From assembly GCF_900129315.1 (NCBI RefSeq), contig NZ_FQUS01000005.1:1-64000 (forward strand): a stretch of 64,000 bases of DNA. Reading direction: 5' to 3'. Below the pieces are notes generated by a model that did no database searches, was not told the DNA's origin, and saw only the letters and a list, made by a program, of their open reading frames with translations. The position numbers were made by a program, and so were the translations under genes. This document shows, piece after piece, positions 34,886 to 44,301 of this stretch. This DNA is from Fodinibius roseus. Its GTDB lineage: Bacteria > Bacteroidota > Rhodothermia > Balneolales > Balneolaceae. Each line of letters opens with the position of its first letter. The stretch's first letter is position 1.

Positions 34886-36037
34886 TTATCCCCAGTACTC
34901 CTTCTTCAGCTCGCGGGCGATGATCATTCGCTGTACTTCGGAGGTTCCCTCGCCGATAGTCATAAGCTTGGCGTCCCGCAAAAATCGTTCTACATGGTAT
35001 TCTTTGATGTAGCCGTATCCCCCGTGGATCTGAACGGCCTCGTCGGCTGCCCGTACGGCCAGTTCCGAGGCAAAAAGTTTGCCCATGGAAGCGGCCTGTT
35101 TAAAGGGCTTGTCCCGGTCTTTAAGCCAGGCTGCACGATGGACCAAAAAACGGGCCGCGTCAATCTCCGTAGCCATGTCGGCCAGTTTGGTTTCTATGGC
35201 CTGGAAATCGCCGATCGGGGAACCGAACTGCTTGCGCTCTCCGGCATAAGTTATGGATTCTTCCAGGGCTCCGCGGGCAATACCTACCGACAGGGCGCCA
35301 ATGCCGATGCGCCCCCCGTCCAACACTTTCATCGTATCCACAAATCCGTTATTCAATTCGCCCAGCAAGTTTTCTTCCGGCACACGGACATTCTCGAAAT
35401 AGACTTCCGTCGTATCGCTGGAATTCATACCCAGCTTTTCCATTTTGCCGCCGGATTGAACACCTTCCCATTCACTTTCGACAATAAATGCGCTTATGCC
35501 CTTGGTCCCTTTATCCGGATCGGTTTTGGACAGAACGACGAAGATATCTCCCACCGAACCCTGGGTGATAAAAATTTTGGTGCCGTTGAGCATCCAGTGA
35601 TCCTCCTTTTTTACAGCCGTTGTTTTCAAGCCGGACGCATCACTGCCGGAGCCGGGTTCGGTGAGACACCAGCCGGCGAGTTTTTCACCTCTTGCGAGCG
35701 GCGTAAGGTATTTTTCTTTCTGCCGGTCGGTGCCCGCCAGGGCAATATGTCCCGATCCGAGCGAGGTGTGCGAGGCTACAGTCAGGGCCAGGGAGGCATC
35801 CCAGCGGGCGATCTCCTCAATGCCGAGACAGTAACTGATGGAATCAATGCCCCCGCCCCCGTATTTTTCAGGATGAACCATTCCCAGAAATCCCTGTTCC
35901 GCCAGCATTCGGATGATATCGCGGGGGAATTCTTTTTTTGCGTCGCGTTCTTTAACGCCGGGTGCCACGTGGCGTTCAGTAAAATCTTTGATGCTGTCGC
36001 GAATGAGCTGCTGCTCTTCAGAAAGTGTAAAATCCAT
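34886..36037 (-). CDS. short-chain acyl-CoA dehydrogenase
   Basis: A 383-residue FAD-dependent acyl-CoA dehydrogenase, closest in motif to butyryl-CoA dehydrogenases. Signature 1 ([15 protein letters not shown]) and signature 2 with the catalytic Glu ([19 protein letters not shown] and [15 protein letters not shown]) are intact. It introduces the trans-2 double bond in beta-oxidation and passes electrons to ETF. With the glutaryl-CoA-type gene downstream it may form a two-gene acyl-CoA catabolism unit. Chain-length specificity cannot be read here. Confidence 0.92.
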   Translation of the reverse strand: MDFTLSEEQQLIRDSIKDFTERHVAPGVKERDAKKEFPRDIIRMLAEQGFLGMVHPEKYGGGGIDSISYCLGIEEIARWDASLALTVASHTSLGSGHIALAGTDRQKEKYLTPLARGEKLAGWCLTEPGSGSDASGLKTTAVKKEDHWMLNGTKIFITQGSVGDIFVVLSKTDPDKGTKGISAFIVESEWEGVQSGGKMEKLGMNSSDTTEVYFENVRVPEENLLGELNNGFVDTMKVLDGGRIGIGALSVGIARGALEESITYAGERKQFGSPIGDFQAIETKLADMATEIDAARFLVHRAAWLKDRDKPFKQAASMGKLFASELAVRAADEAVQIHGGYGYIKEYHVERFLRDAKLMTIGEGTSEVQRMIIARELKKEYWG

Positions 36038-36077
36038 AGAGAATAGTTGTTAAAGGTTACAGGCTGCGGCATTTTTG

Positions 36078-38708
36078 TCACTGGCCATAAATGGTCCAGC
36101 ATTGCATGCCCTCATCGGTTTGAGCAATAAGCTCTGAATAACCATCCTCATCTATATCAGCAACAATGGGATACTGCATACCGGCAGAGGGTACGATATG
36201 CAAGCGTTCTCCGTTCGATGATCGCCAGGCATAGAGGCGGGCATAATTAGCCAGCGTCAGGATTTCTTTCTGATCATCACGGTTAAGATCGGTAATCAGG
36301 GGGGTAAATGAATCGTCGGCGGGCTGACTCATATTTCGATTTAAAAGAAGTTGTCCGTCCATCGTAAAAACAAAGAATGACCCGTTCGCATCCATCGTTA
36401 CAATCATCGACTCATCGTAGGTCCGTCCCTCGCTTTGGACACGAAGCGTTTCTATGACCGGACTGCCAACCAGGGAGTTGCTGGAGACATAGATGGCCTC
36501 ATGATCGGTACTTGAAGAGGGGGATACGTCTAATGAATCCGCAAAAAGCTGATCGGGACCGATAGCATATAGATTCCCATCGGCCGCATTGCCCAGTATT
36601 TTTTCTTCATAGAGGATGGGAGACCCCGTTAGCGGGGCATCCACAAAAATAGGAAAGCCCGCCTGGGAAGTCCCGTCAGATCGCCAGGCATGGGTCGCAT
36701 TCTCGGAAAAAGCCATCACCGTTTTACTTCGCCGAAATTCCCCGACCGTGGGTTTGCCGGAAATCCGGGTATTGGTTGTTACCGGCCAGCCATCGATGTT
36801 TTGTCCCCTTTCATTCAGGGCGTGCAGTTCCCGGTTGTCGGTGGCAACGAGTGCGTTCGGGAGGCCGTCTCCGTCAATGTCACTGACCAGGAGGGGGGTA
36901 GTGATCGCTTCATCAAGGGTAAAGGGAAACTGAGGCAGGAGTTCTCCCTGTTCATTCCACCCATAGATTTTGTCTCCCGCAGCCAATAAAATAACGTTCT
37001 GGTCCGTCCCGTACCAGTCATAGACAACTGGTGATCCGACCGGCTGGTCGCCATCGGTTTCTACTTCAAAAACAGTAGAACCGTCCGCCGCCAGGGCATG
37101 GACCACGCCGGCATTTGTGGCAAAGATGATTTCCTGCCGGCTGCTTCCCCCAATATTTGCGAGGGCCGGGGGACCGGAGAGATCGTTTAGCAGGGATAAA
37201 TGCCAGTTTTCAATATAAGGATCTGTGCGTCCCTCGGTCCGGTGTGTGTTGAGCTGAAACTGAAGATGTTCTTTATTTTCATCCAAAGCGGTATGAGCCG
37301 TTAGGAAATCAAATCTTGAAAGCAGGGTATTGGCATAACTTTCAGGATATAGAAACGATTGAATAAAACTTCCAAAATCACTATTGGTAACAAGCAGGCT
37401 GCTTACCTGTTCGGGAAGTCCGGCTTTAACATCCCGGAAGGAGCGCTCATAATACATGGTTCTCCTCCGCTCGCTATCGGATTCGATAATTTCGGCAAGT
37501 CCCCTCCGTTGGGAGAGGGCTGCAACATCATTGGTGATTTTTAAGTAAAAGCTGGAAAAAGAAGACAGCGGACTCCCGATAAGTTGGGCCAACCCTCTGC
37601 TTTGGATAATATAGGTTTCCTCTTGCAGTTCAATAGATTGCCCGTTAACCAGCTGGTCCAGTTCTTTTTTAAAGGCCTGGGGATTCGCCAGTTTTCGAAG
37701 AAAAAGATGCTCGCCCGTAGCGAGAAAACCAGATTCGGCATAGGTGACGAGTGCGAATTCCTTGTCCAAATGCTGACTTATGGCCGTATACCGATCCTGC
37801 TGATCGATCAACATGGAATCCACGCGGGTGGTATCTGACAGCGACGGGGGTAGCTCCGCCGGAGGTGTTTTTCGAAAAAGTCCGAATGCTGCGGCACTGG
37901 ACGAGATATAGCGGTCAAGGGTGATCGGCGCGTTTTCACTTGAAACAGCTTCTACAAGCACACTCTTTTCTTCGTTATTAAGAGGAATGGTGCCTGAAAA
38001 CCGGAATTCCCGATTTTGTCCCTCGCCTTCCCCGGAAAGGGATAATAAGGCCGGTTCGGTCCCCGTGAAAGCATCTTTAATAGCCGGATGGTAGGTAACC
38101 TGTGCAAGCTGCCGCAGGGCCTGATCCAGCGAAGGAGTATTCATCATAATATGTCCGGCTTCCAGCTGTAGGTTATCAATATTAGCCCGGGGTCCCTCTC
38201 CGGTGTATGCACGGATTGCTTCTTCAACTGCCAGGCTTGATTCCGAGATGATGAGCATATCAGAAAGCTGCGCGGCAAAAAGATTGCGATTCTGAAGTTG
38301 TAATTTTTGAATTTCCGTATCCCGGAAGAAATACTCGTTTTGGGCAAATTCCTGGTAATACTGCTTTTCCAGGAGGTCAAGATATTCCGGAGGTGCGTCT
38401 GCCATCCAGATGGCCTGCAGCTTATTACCGGTTCCCGGATACAGGATGATCCCATGTAACGCAGCCGATGTCCCGGCCGTTGAATCCACTTCCGACAGCA
38501 GTTGTATGGCAGAAGAGGTAATGTCATCAAGAAAAAGAGCCTGCTGCGAGTCAAGAATCGCGCGCAGGGTAGTCTCTTCCCCGGGAATAATAACAAAGGG
38601 AGCATCTTGAGGAATGGCCTGGGTCCACGGATCATTACTCACGGAGGAGCAGGAGACAGATGTAATAATGCCAAGCAGAAGAAGTGCTGAATATTTCAGT
38701 TTATTCAT
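36078..38708 (-). CDS. large lipoprotein with C-terminal beta-propeller (FG-GAP/VCBS-like)
   Basis: This 876-residue protein starts with a lipoprotein signal ending near TSVSC. Residues about 25-500 resemble a DUF3352-like domain seen in envelope proteins (alternating helices and strands, NPQAFKKELDQLVNG). From about 510 on, repeats with the pattern PLLVSDIDGDGLPNALVATDN, PLITDLNRDDQKEILTLAN (given as separate motifs) and YPIVADIDEDGYSELIAQT carry Asp-rich calcium-binding-type loops of FG-GAP/VCBS blades. I do not recognise a specific function; a surface-exposed propeller adhesin or chaperone is possible. It is a single gene preceded by palindromic element copy 7. Confidence 0.8.
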   Translation of the reverse strand: MNKLKYSALLLLGIITSVSCSSVSNDPWTQAIPQDAPFVIIPGEETTLRAILDSQQALFLDDITSSAIQLLSEVDSTAGTSAALHGIILYPGTGNKLQAIWMADAPPEYLDLLEKQYYQEFAQNEYFFRDTEIQKLQLQNRNLFAAQLSDMLIISESSLAVEEAIRAYTGEGPRANIDNLQLEAGHIMMNTPSLDQALRQLAQVTYHPAIKDAFTGTEPALLSLSGEGEGQNREFRFSGTIPLNNEEKSVLVEAVSSENAPITLDRYISSSAAAFGLFRKTPPAELPPSLSDTTRVDSMLIDQQDRYTAISQHLDKEFALVTYAESGFLATGEHLFLRKLANPQAFKKELDQLVNGQSIELQEETYIIQSRGLAQLIGSPLSSFSSFYLKITNDVAALSQRRGLAEIIESDSERRRTMYYERSFRDVKAGLPEQVSSLLVTNSDFGSFIQSFLYPESYANTLLSRFDFLTAHTALDENKEHLQFQLNTHRTEGRTDPYIENWHLSLLNDLSGPPALANIGGSSRQEIIFATNAGVVHALAADGSTVFEVETDGDQPVGSPVVYDWYGTDQNVILLAAGDKIYGWNEQGELLPQFPFTLDEAITTPLLVSDIDGDGLPNALVATDNRELHALNERGQNIDGWPVTTNTRISGKPTVGEFRRSKTVMAFSENATHAWRSDGTSQAGFPIFVDAPLTGSPILYEEKILGNAADGNLYAIGPDQLFADSLDVSPSSSTDHEAIYVSSNSLVGSPVIETLRVQSEGRTYDESMIVTMDANGSFFVFTMDGQLLLNRNMSQPADDSFTPLITDLNRDDQKEILTLANYARLYAWRSSNGERLHIVPSAGMQYPIVADIDEDGYSELIAQTDEGMQCWTIYGQ

Positions 38709-39268
38709 GAAAAGAAATAAGGTTCTCAGAAGAGTTTATTACTATGGATAAATATAAATTTAGAAGGCTTTGCAAAACCGCTTTTTGACCCATTTTTGTA
38801 TGTTCGCGCATTCAATATTCTCACATATACCTTATGTGGGGTGGTTTTGAGTGCACTCAGAGGTTGATATTGACTAAAATTCCTGGTTTTTCAAAGTCTT
38901 CGTTTAATGACTTATAACAAAGCTGTTCAAAAAAAAGTATATGTCGCCCTCAAAAGTAACAATTATGTAAGATAAATGGACGTCCAAATCCTGGATGCCC
39001 AATAATACCATTCATTCTTACAAATTTGAAATACAGAGGTTCCGGACGGTAACAAGAGGGGCTTGTATCGGAGAGCAGCTCCCTGATCTGCTTGGCAAAA
39101 AACCCGCTGTACGTTCAGGTTCTCTTCACCCTTAAAAACAGGTTCAGAAATTATATAATGGATTGCGATTTGGCACGTTAAAAAAGAAAAGTAAAAAATA
39201 ATGATCAGACTGGCTTATTTGTACAACATTGCTTTATTTAAATAAGAACCGTTGATTGATGCGCGGCT
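38709..39268. other. divergent intergenic region with palindromic element copy 7
   Basis: Besides copy 7 (38763-38901), about 360 bp up to the next gene contain AT-rich sequence and a block near 39050-39145 without a supported frame. No RNA gene is recognised. Confidence 0.5.
38763..38901 (+). repeat. long palindromic intergenic element, copy 7
   Basis: The ends are AAGGCTTTGCAAAACCG and CCTGGTTTTTCAAAGTCTT. The core has GTATGTTCGCGCATTCAAT on the left and TTTTGAGTGCACTCAGAGG on the right, which pair. It stands 54 bp upstream of the lipoprotein start codon (minus strand), with the left arm nearest that gene. Confidence 0.9.
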
Positions 39269-39883
39269 ATGATCGCTGAATCTATACTTGAAGATATGGC
39301 TGGGACAGATTTTAATATTTTCTATTGGTTGATCTTAGGAACCTTTACCCTTGCGGCAGTGTTTTGGGCTACAGCCACCCTGCTCAATGTTGTTCGGCTG
39401 CGGAATGTTCGACTGAGCTGGAAGACGGGAAAAGTAAAAGGATATCCGCTTTTTTCAACGCTCTTTTTGCTGGCTACGCTGACGGTGGGTGGCCTGGCCG
39501 TTTATCGCGGGGTATCGGCTGAGATTATCGCTTCAGCTCTTTATATATGGCTGGGAGTGAGCTGGTTCGGAACCAGTTATTTTGCAAGTAAACGTTTTAT
39601 TACCGATTACGGTATCGTTAAAAATGTCAACGAGCCGTCCCAGACGGTAGCCTGGCATCAGATACGCGATTTTGTGGAAAAAGAGAAGGAGGAGCATATT
39701 CACTATATTTTTATCTACAGCGCCGATATCTACGACGATTATTCTGATTTAATCCGCCTCGAGCTGGAAGTACCGCACAAGCAGCAGCGGGCGTTTCAGA
39801 ATTTGATTGCCCATAAACTCGGCCATCGAATTCGTTGTTATGTAAAAGACGACGATACCATAAATGTAGAACAGTTTAATTGA
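39269..39883 (+). CDS. uncharacterised membrane protein
   Basis: I do not recognise the family. The 204-residue protein has three predicted membrane segments (about 17-38, 60-78 and 84-101) and a soluble C-terminal domain of about 100 residues. That domain has alternating strands (SKRFITDYGIVKNV, VAWHQIRDFVEKEK, HIHYIFIYSAD, LIRLELEVP) and a helix, a layout seen in bacterial PH-like membrane proteins. It lies 42 bp before hflX on the same strand and may be co-transcribed. A later start at 39296 is possible. Confidence 0.7.
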   Translation: MIAESILEDMAGTDFNIFYWLILGTFTLAAVFWATATLLNVVRLRNVRLSWKTGKVKGYPLFSTLFLLATLTVGGLAVYRGVSAEIIASALYIWLGVSWFGTSYFASKRFITDYGIVKNVNEPSQTVAWHQIRDFVEKEKEEHIHYIFIYSADIYDDYSDLIRLELEVPHKQQRAFQNLIAHKLGHRIRCYVKDDDTINVEQFN

Positions 39884-39925
39884 TCGCAGCCTTAAATAAA
39901 TCATAACTTATAGAGTAACAGTCAT

Positions 39926-41218
39926 TTGTTTGAAGAGATACAAAATTCTGATATTGTTCAGGAGCGGGCGCTGCTGGTAGGGATCTACGGTCCCGAGACG
40001 CCCCGTATCCAGGCAGAAGAGTATTTGGATGAACTTGAAATGCTTACCCGCACTGCCGGCGGGATAACAATAGACAAGGTGTTGCAGAACCGCATGCATC
40101 CTGATCCCTCAACGTATATAGGATCCGGGAAGCTTCGTGAACTGAAACAGATGGTGAGCGAGCACAAGATTGACACCCTCATTTTTGATGATGATCTTTC
40201 TCCTACGCAGATTCGCAATATTGAAGATGCGACGAAAGCGAAGTTGTTGGATCGCAGCGGACTTATCCTTGATATTTTTGCATCCCGCGCCCAGACAGCT
40301 GCAGCGAAGACACAGGTAGAGCTGGCACAGCTGCAGTACCTGCTACCGCGATTAACACGCTTCTGGACTCACCTCTCACGCCAGCAGGGGGGCATCGGCA
40401 CGCGGGGGCCCGGGGAAACCCAAATTGAGACCGACCGCCGGCTGATTGACAAACGGATTGCCAATCTCAAGGATAAGCTTGAGAAACTTGACCGGCAGCG
40501 GACAACCCAGCGCAAGGGCCGTTCCGAGAATGTGAGGATTTCCCTGGTTGGCTATACCAATGCCGGTAAATCAACACTGATGAATGCGTTGACGGATACC
40601 GAGGTACTGGCCGAGGATCGCCTGTTTGCCACCCTGGATTCGACTGTCCGCCGGTGTGAAATTGCGAACTACGATGTTCTTTTGTCCGACACTGTCGGAT
40701 TTATCCGAAAGTTGCCGCATGACCTGATAGAAAGTTTTAAATCCACGCTGGATGAGGTGCGTGAGGCCGATATCCTGCTTCACGTGGTAGATGCCTCTGC
40801 ACTGATGCTCGATGATTATATCCAGGTGGTCAACGACACGCTCGAGGATATGAATGCTACCGGGAATAAGAAGATACAGCTGGTGTTTAACAAGATAGAT
40901 ATCCTTGAACCCCGGCAGATCGTTGAGCTGAAGAAGCAGTTTCCCGAGGCCGTATTTGTTTCCGCTGAACGAAATATCGGACTCTTGAAGCTGGAGAAGC
41001 AGATTAGAAGTCTTATTGAAGAAGATTTTGTGACGGAAACCATGCGTATCCCTGCGGCAAAATATGAAGGAGTCGCTTTTTTACACCGCGAAGCTAACAT
41101 TTTGGAAAAAAAATACGTAGGATCTGATGTGAAGCTGACCTTCAGTATCGCCGAACCCGATTTAATGCGGTTGAAAGCGTTACTGGATGATATTGATACG
41201 GCTGAATCAGTTGTGTGA
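39926..41218 (+). CDS. hflX: GTPase HflX
   Basis: A 430-residue ribosome-associated GTPase that in other bacteria splits stalled or hibernating ribosomes. The HflX N-terminal domain has the glycine-rich GGIGTRGPGETQIETDRR block (155-172). The GTPase domain has P-loop GYTNAGKS (209-216), the G3 region LSDTVGFIRKLP and G4 NKID. A C-terminal extension follows. The start appears to be a TTG at 39926; no in-frame ATG or GTG is available upstream, and the N-terminal sequence fits the family. It is followed 27 bp later by a CBS gene. Confidence 0.92.
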   Translation: MFEEIQNSDIVQERALLVGIYGPETPRIQAEEYLDELEMLTRTAGGITIDKVLQNRMHPDPSTYIGSGKLRELKQMVSEHKIDTLIFDDDLSPTQIRNIEDATKAKLLDRSGLILDIFASRAQTAAAKTQVELAQLQYLLPRLTRFWTHLSRQQGGIGTRGPGETQIETDRRLIDKRIANLKDKLEKLDRQRTTQRKGRSENVRISLVGYTNAGKSTLMNALTDTEVLAEDRLFATLDSTVRRCEIANYDVLLSDTVGFIRKLPHDLIESFKSTLDEVREADILLHVVDASALMLDDYIQVVNDTLEDMNATGNKKIQLVFNKIDILEPRQIVELKKQFPEAVFVSAERNIGLLKLEKQIRSLIEEDFVTETMRIPAAKYEGVAFLHREANILEKKYVGSDVKLTFSIAEPDLMRLKALLDDIDTAESVV

Positions 41219-41245
41219 GTAAACAATCATGTAAATTGCAGACCG

Positions 41246-41914
41246 ATGCTTGTAAAGAAAAATATCATAAGGTCGAACTTCAATCCGCTGAAGGGGACAG
41301 ACACCGTTGATGCGGTTAAGAAACGGATGGAAGAGGAAAACATCTCTACGCTGCCCGTCACTGACAGCACGACCCATGCGCTGATCGGACAGGTTACCCG
41401 GGATGCATTGGAGGAAGCAGATCCGACAGACTCTGTTGCGGAGATCGATCTTGACGAACCGGTGAAAGTCTACCGGGAACAACACATCTTTGAAGCCGCC
41501 CGGCTCATGCTGCAGTATGAGCAGGAAATGTTACCGGTGGTTGATGAAGAGTGGACGCTGTTGGGCATTATTGAAAAGAAACAAGTGCTGGAAAAGATCC
41601 CTCAGATGCTTAACGTGACGGAACCGGGATCTGTTATTTCGGTCATGCTCGACCGACGGGATTTATCGATTACCGAAGTTGTGAATATTATGGAAACCGA
41701 GGGGGCCAAGATCCTGGGTATGACAGTTGAAAAATCACAGCAACCGGGAGAATCTTTTGAAATATCATTCAAGCTTGACCTTGAAGATGTGAGTCGCGTG
41801 GCCGCAGCACTTCGCCGGTATGATTATGTAGTCTCTACCAGCTCTGAAAACGAGGTTTTCAACCAGGATCTCGAAACCCGGGCCGATGAGCTGCTCAAGT
41901 TCATCGATATGTGA
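41246..41914 (+). CDS. CBS domain protein with C-terminal ACT-like region
   Basis: This 222-residue protein carries two CBS motifs (about 1-60 and 68-125: TDTVDAVKKRMEEENISTLPV and HIFEAARLMLQYEQEMLPVVD, quoted in part). A C-terminal segment (135-210) has the beta-alpha-beta look of an ACT domain (GSVISVMLDRRDLSITEVV, FEISFKLDLEDVSRVAAALRRY). Such proteins usually bind adenine nucleotides or amino acids as sensors; no catalytic domain is present. It sits directly behind hflX and is likely in the same transcript. Its partner is unknown. Confidence 0.85.
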   Translation: MLVKKNIIRSNFNPLKGTDTVDAVKKRMEEENISTLPVTDSTTHALIGQVTRDALEEADPTDSVAEIDLDEPVKVYREQHIFEAARLMLQYEQEMLPVVDEEWTLLGIIEKKQVLEKIPQMLNVTEPGSVISVMLDRRDLSITEVVNIMETEGAKILGMTVEKSQQPGESFEISFKLDLEDVSRVAAALRRYDYVVSTSSENEVFNQDLETRADELLKFIDM

Positions 41915-42193
41915 ACATATGGTCATGAGATAGTTTTATTTCCCATCGGATCGTTTGTCTTCCGAAGCAGACTGCCCCCGGGCATAAGGTCGAAACAGAA
42001 GGGTTATTAACCCATCCAACGCTGAATTTGTTATCCTGACAGGCAAACCCACCGTGCGATTCCCTCCATCTCTGCCATAAGTGTAAAGATAAAATCCTTT
42101 TATACGGTTTTATTCTCTTGAATTAAAGGCTTATTATCCTCCAAATTACGAAAAGTTAACTTTCTAAACTTTAGATCGGGAGTAAATGTTATA

Positions 42194-42916
42194 ATGCTCA
42201 TATCATTGCATATGCCCAAGTGCGGGGGGACAAGTTTCAAAGAATTGCTTAAGAGACATTTTAAATGGCGGTTTTCTAAAGATTATGATTATCCTATTCA
42301 CTGGTCGCCCGACAAGCGAAGAAAAGAAGCTATTGAGTCACGAGAAAGGATAAAAAGGAGATACCGGTATTTCTATAGATATCGTTTTACCGAATGCATA
42401 CACGGTCATTTTCTGCCCTATAAGTACGATTATTTTTACGGCAGGGATGGAATTACGTTCATAACCTGGCTCCGGGACCCGGTAGAGCGACTGGTTTCAC
42501 ATTATTATTTTTGGTTGCGCACCTACGAGACAGCTAAACCAAAGCCGTTGCACAGAAGAGTTGTTGAAGAAGATTGGACCCTTCAGGAGTTCGCTTTTTC
42601 TGAGGAACTAAAGAATGTATACTCCGAATTTTTATGGAATTTTCCTGCCCGGCAATTCGACTTTATCGGAATAACGGAACACTATGAAGAAGATGTACGT
42701 TATTTTGCCAATCATTATTTGGGATTAAAGGATGTTTCTGTCCCCCAAAAAAACATCAGTCCCCGGAAATCAAAGCCTCTCATTACAGATGAGGGTCTCA
42801 TAAAAGAACTCAAATCTTTTCATGCACGTGACTATGAGCTCTATGACTATGCCCTTGAAGCCAGGCGGGAAAGGATAAGGTCAAATGAGAGCCAGCAAAC
42901 GACCGATCATAAATAA
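42194..42916 (+). CDS. sulfotransferase family protein
   Basis: A 240-residue PAPS-dependent sulfotransferase of the carbohydrate type. The 5'-phosphosulfate loop PKCGGTSF is at residues 8-15, and the 3'-phosphate-binding block LRDPVERLVSHYYF at 93-106 with its Arg and Ser. Members of this group sulfate polysaccharides. It is the first gene of the surface-polysaccharide region, upstream of the Wzz-like gene, so sulfation of the exported polymer is a reasonable inference. The sequence is more AT-rich than the genes to its left, suggesting transfer. Confidence 0.85.
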   Translation: MLISLHMPKCGGTSFKELLKRHFKWRFSKDYDYPIHWSPDKRRKEAIESRERIKRRYRYFYRYRFTECIHGHFLPYKYDYFYGRDGITFITWLRDPVERLVSHYYFWLRTYETAKPKPLHRRVVEEDWTLQEFAFSEELKNVYSEFLWNFPARQFDFIGITEHYEEDVRYFANHYLGLKDVSVPQKNISPRKSKPLITDEGLIKELKSFHARDYELYDYALEARRERIRSNESQQTTDHK

Positions 42917-43018
42917 CCGGCACCCGCGGAATAAGAATAATCTTTTCAGGCACCTTAAAAATCCGTATAATTTGTGGCTGTAAACATGATATTTGTATAA
43001 ATAAAAAAAGAGGAAAGA

Positions 43019-44221
43019 CTGAGCAAGGAGAACAGACATAGCGATTCGGAATCTTCCGGAGACTCGCCGACACAAGAGCAGCTTTCCGCTAAAGAGTATC
43101 GACTTATTCCGGTAGACGAGGAGGGACAAAAGGGAGATAATGCGGTTAATTTGATTGAGCTGTTTCGTTTATTGCGCAATCAGCGCCGGCTCATAGCTAA
43201 GATAACGGGCGGGTTTCTTATTCTCGGACTTGCCATAGCACTTTTCAGCCCGGTTGAATATACCTCTGAAGCTTTATTAATGCCTGAGATGAAAAGCAGT
43301 GAAAGTTCGGCCGGCGACATGCTGGAAAATTATGGCGGCCTACTGGGGCTGGGCAGTATGGGATCAATGGATTTATCGAAAGAGGGAACTATTGCCCCGG
43401 AGGTATATCCTAAAATCGTACAGAGCCTCGGCTTTCAGCATAAACTGCTTAACCAGGATATTTATTTTTCAAAGCTGGATACCACTGTCAACGGTTATAA
43501 CTATTTCGAGGATATCCGCAACTTGTCGCTCTTTGAAATACTGCTCGAATATACGCTCGGGCTCCCAAGCAAAATCCGCTCTCCCGAACCGCCTGCCCCT
43601 CTGCCCGACTGGCTTCGCAAAGAGTTTGACGAGGCCGCCGTTGTTGAGTTAGCAGATGATGAACTTGAAATCATTGGGGCCATGCAGGAACGGATATCCA
43701 TTGAACTGGAGGGTGAAACCGGGGTACTGACCGTCAAGGCAACGATGCCCGATGCTATTGCTGCCGCCCAGGTAAATGGCACGGTCATCAACATGCTGAA
43801 AGAATTTGTTAAATCCTACAGTACACAGAAAGCTAAAGAAGATCTGGTTTTTGCCGAAACACAGCACAAGCAGGCGCGCGATCGTCTTGAGGAAGTCCAG
43901 GGAGAACTGGCATCCTTTCTGGATCAAAACGTGAATCTGGCTACGGCTAAATCCCAGGCGCGTGAACAACGCCTGCAGGCAGAATTCGATTTAGCCTACA
44001 ATATGTATAATAATGTGTCGCAGCAGCTGATGGAAGCCAAAATGAAAGTACAGGAACAAACGCCCGTATTCAAAGCGCTGCAAGCGGCGAATGTACCGAC
44101 CCAAAAAAGTAAACCGCAGCGCATTCTGATCCTCATCCTGTCGTTTTTTGCAGGACTTATCGCCTCTTTCTTTTATATCACCGGCCGGAATATCTATGAT
44201 AACGTCAGCCGGCAACTTTAA
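43019..44221 (+). CDS. Wzz-like polysaccharide chain-length determinant, probable CTG start
   Basis: The protein is a Wzz/polysaccharide co-polymerase: an N-terminal membrane segment (KITGGFLILGLAIALFSP), a periplasmic domain opening with EYTSEALLMPE, a long coiled coil (about 265-335 in the full form) and a second membrane segment (ILILILSFFAGLIASFFYI). The first usual start in frame is a TTG at 43151, giving 356 residues, but the frame stays open and protein-like for 44 more codons upstream (EYRLIPVDEEGQKGDN, typical of these N-termini). The only plausible initiator there is CTG at 43019, preceded by AGAGGAAAGA. The long form (400 residues) is preferred. Confidence 0.85.
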   Translation: MSKENRHSDSESSGDSPTQEQLSAKEYRLIPVDEEGQKGDNAVNLIELFRLLRNQRRLIAKITGGFLILGLAIALFSPVEYTSEALLMPEMKSSESSAGDMLENYGGLLGLGSMGSMDLSKEGTIAPEVYPKIVQSLGFQHKLLNQDIYFSKLDTTVNGYNYFEDIRNLSLFEILLEYTLGLPSKIRSPEPPAPLPDWLRKEFDEAAVVELADDELEIIGAMQERISIELEGETGVLTVKATMPDAIAAAQVNGTVINMLKEFVKSYSTQKAKEDLVFAETQHKQARDRLEEVQGELASFLDQNVNLATAKSQAREQRLQAEFDLAYNMYNNVSQQLMEAKMKVQEQTPVFKALQAANVPTQKSKPQRILILILSFFAGLIASFFYITGRNIYDNVSRQL

Positions 44222-44301
44222 CTACTTTTTGTCCTAAAATCCGTTTGTCGTATCCCCATCGGTTGCCTATTCAAAAATCATGCTTTAATTGTTGAATATA
44301 G

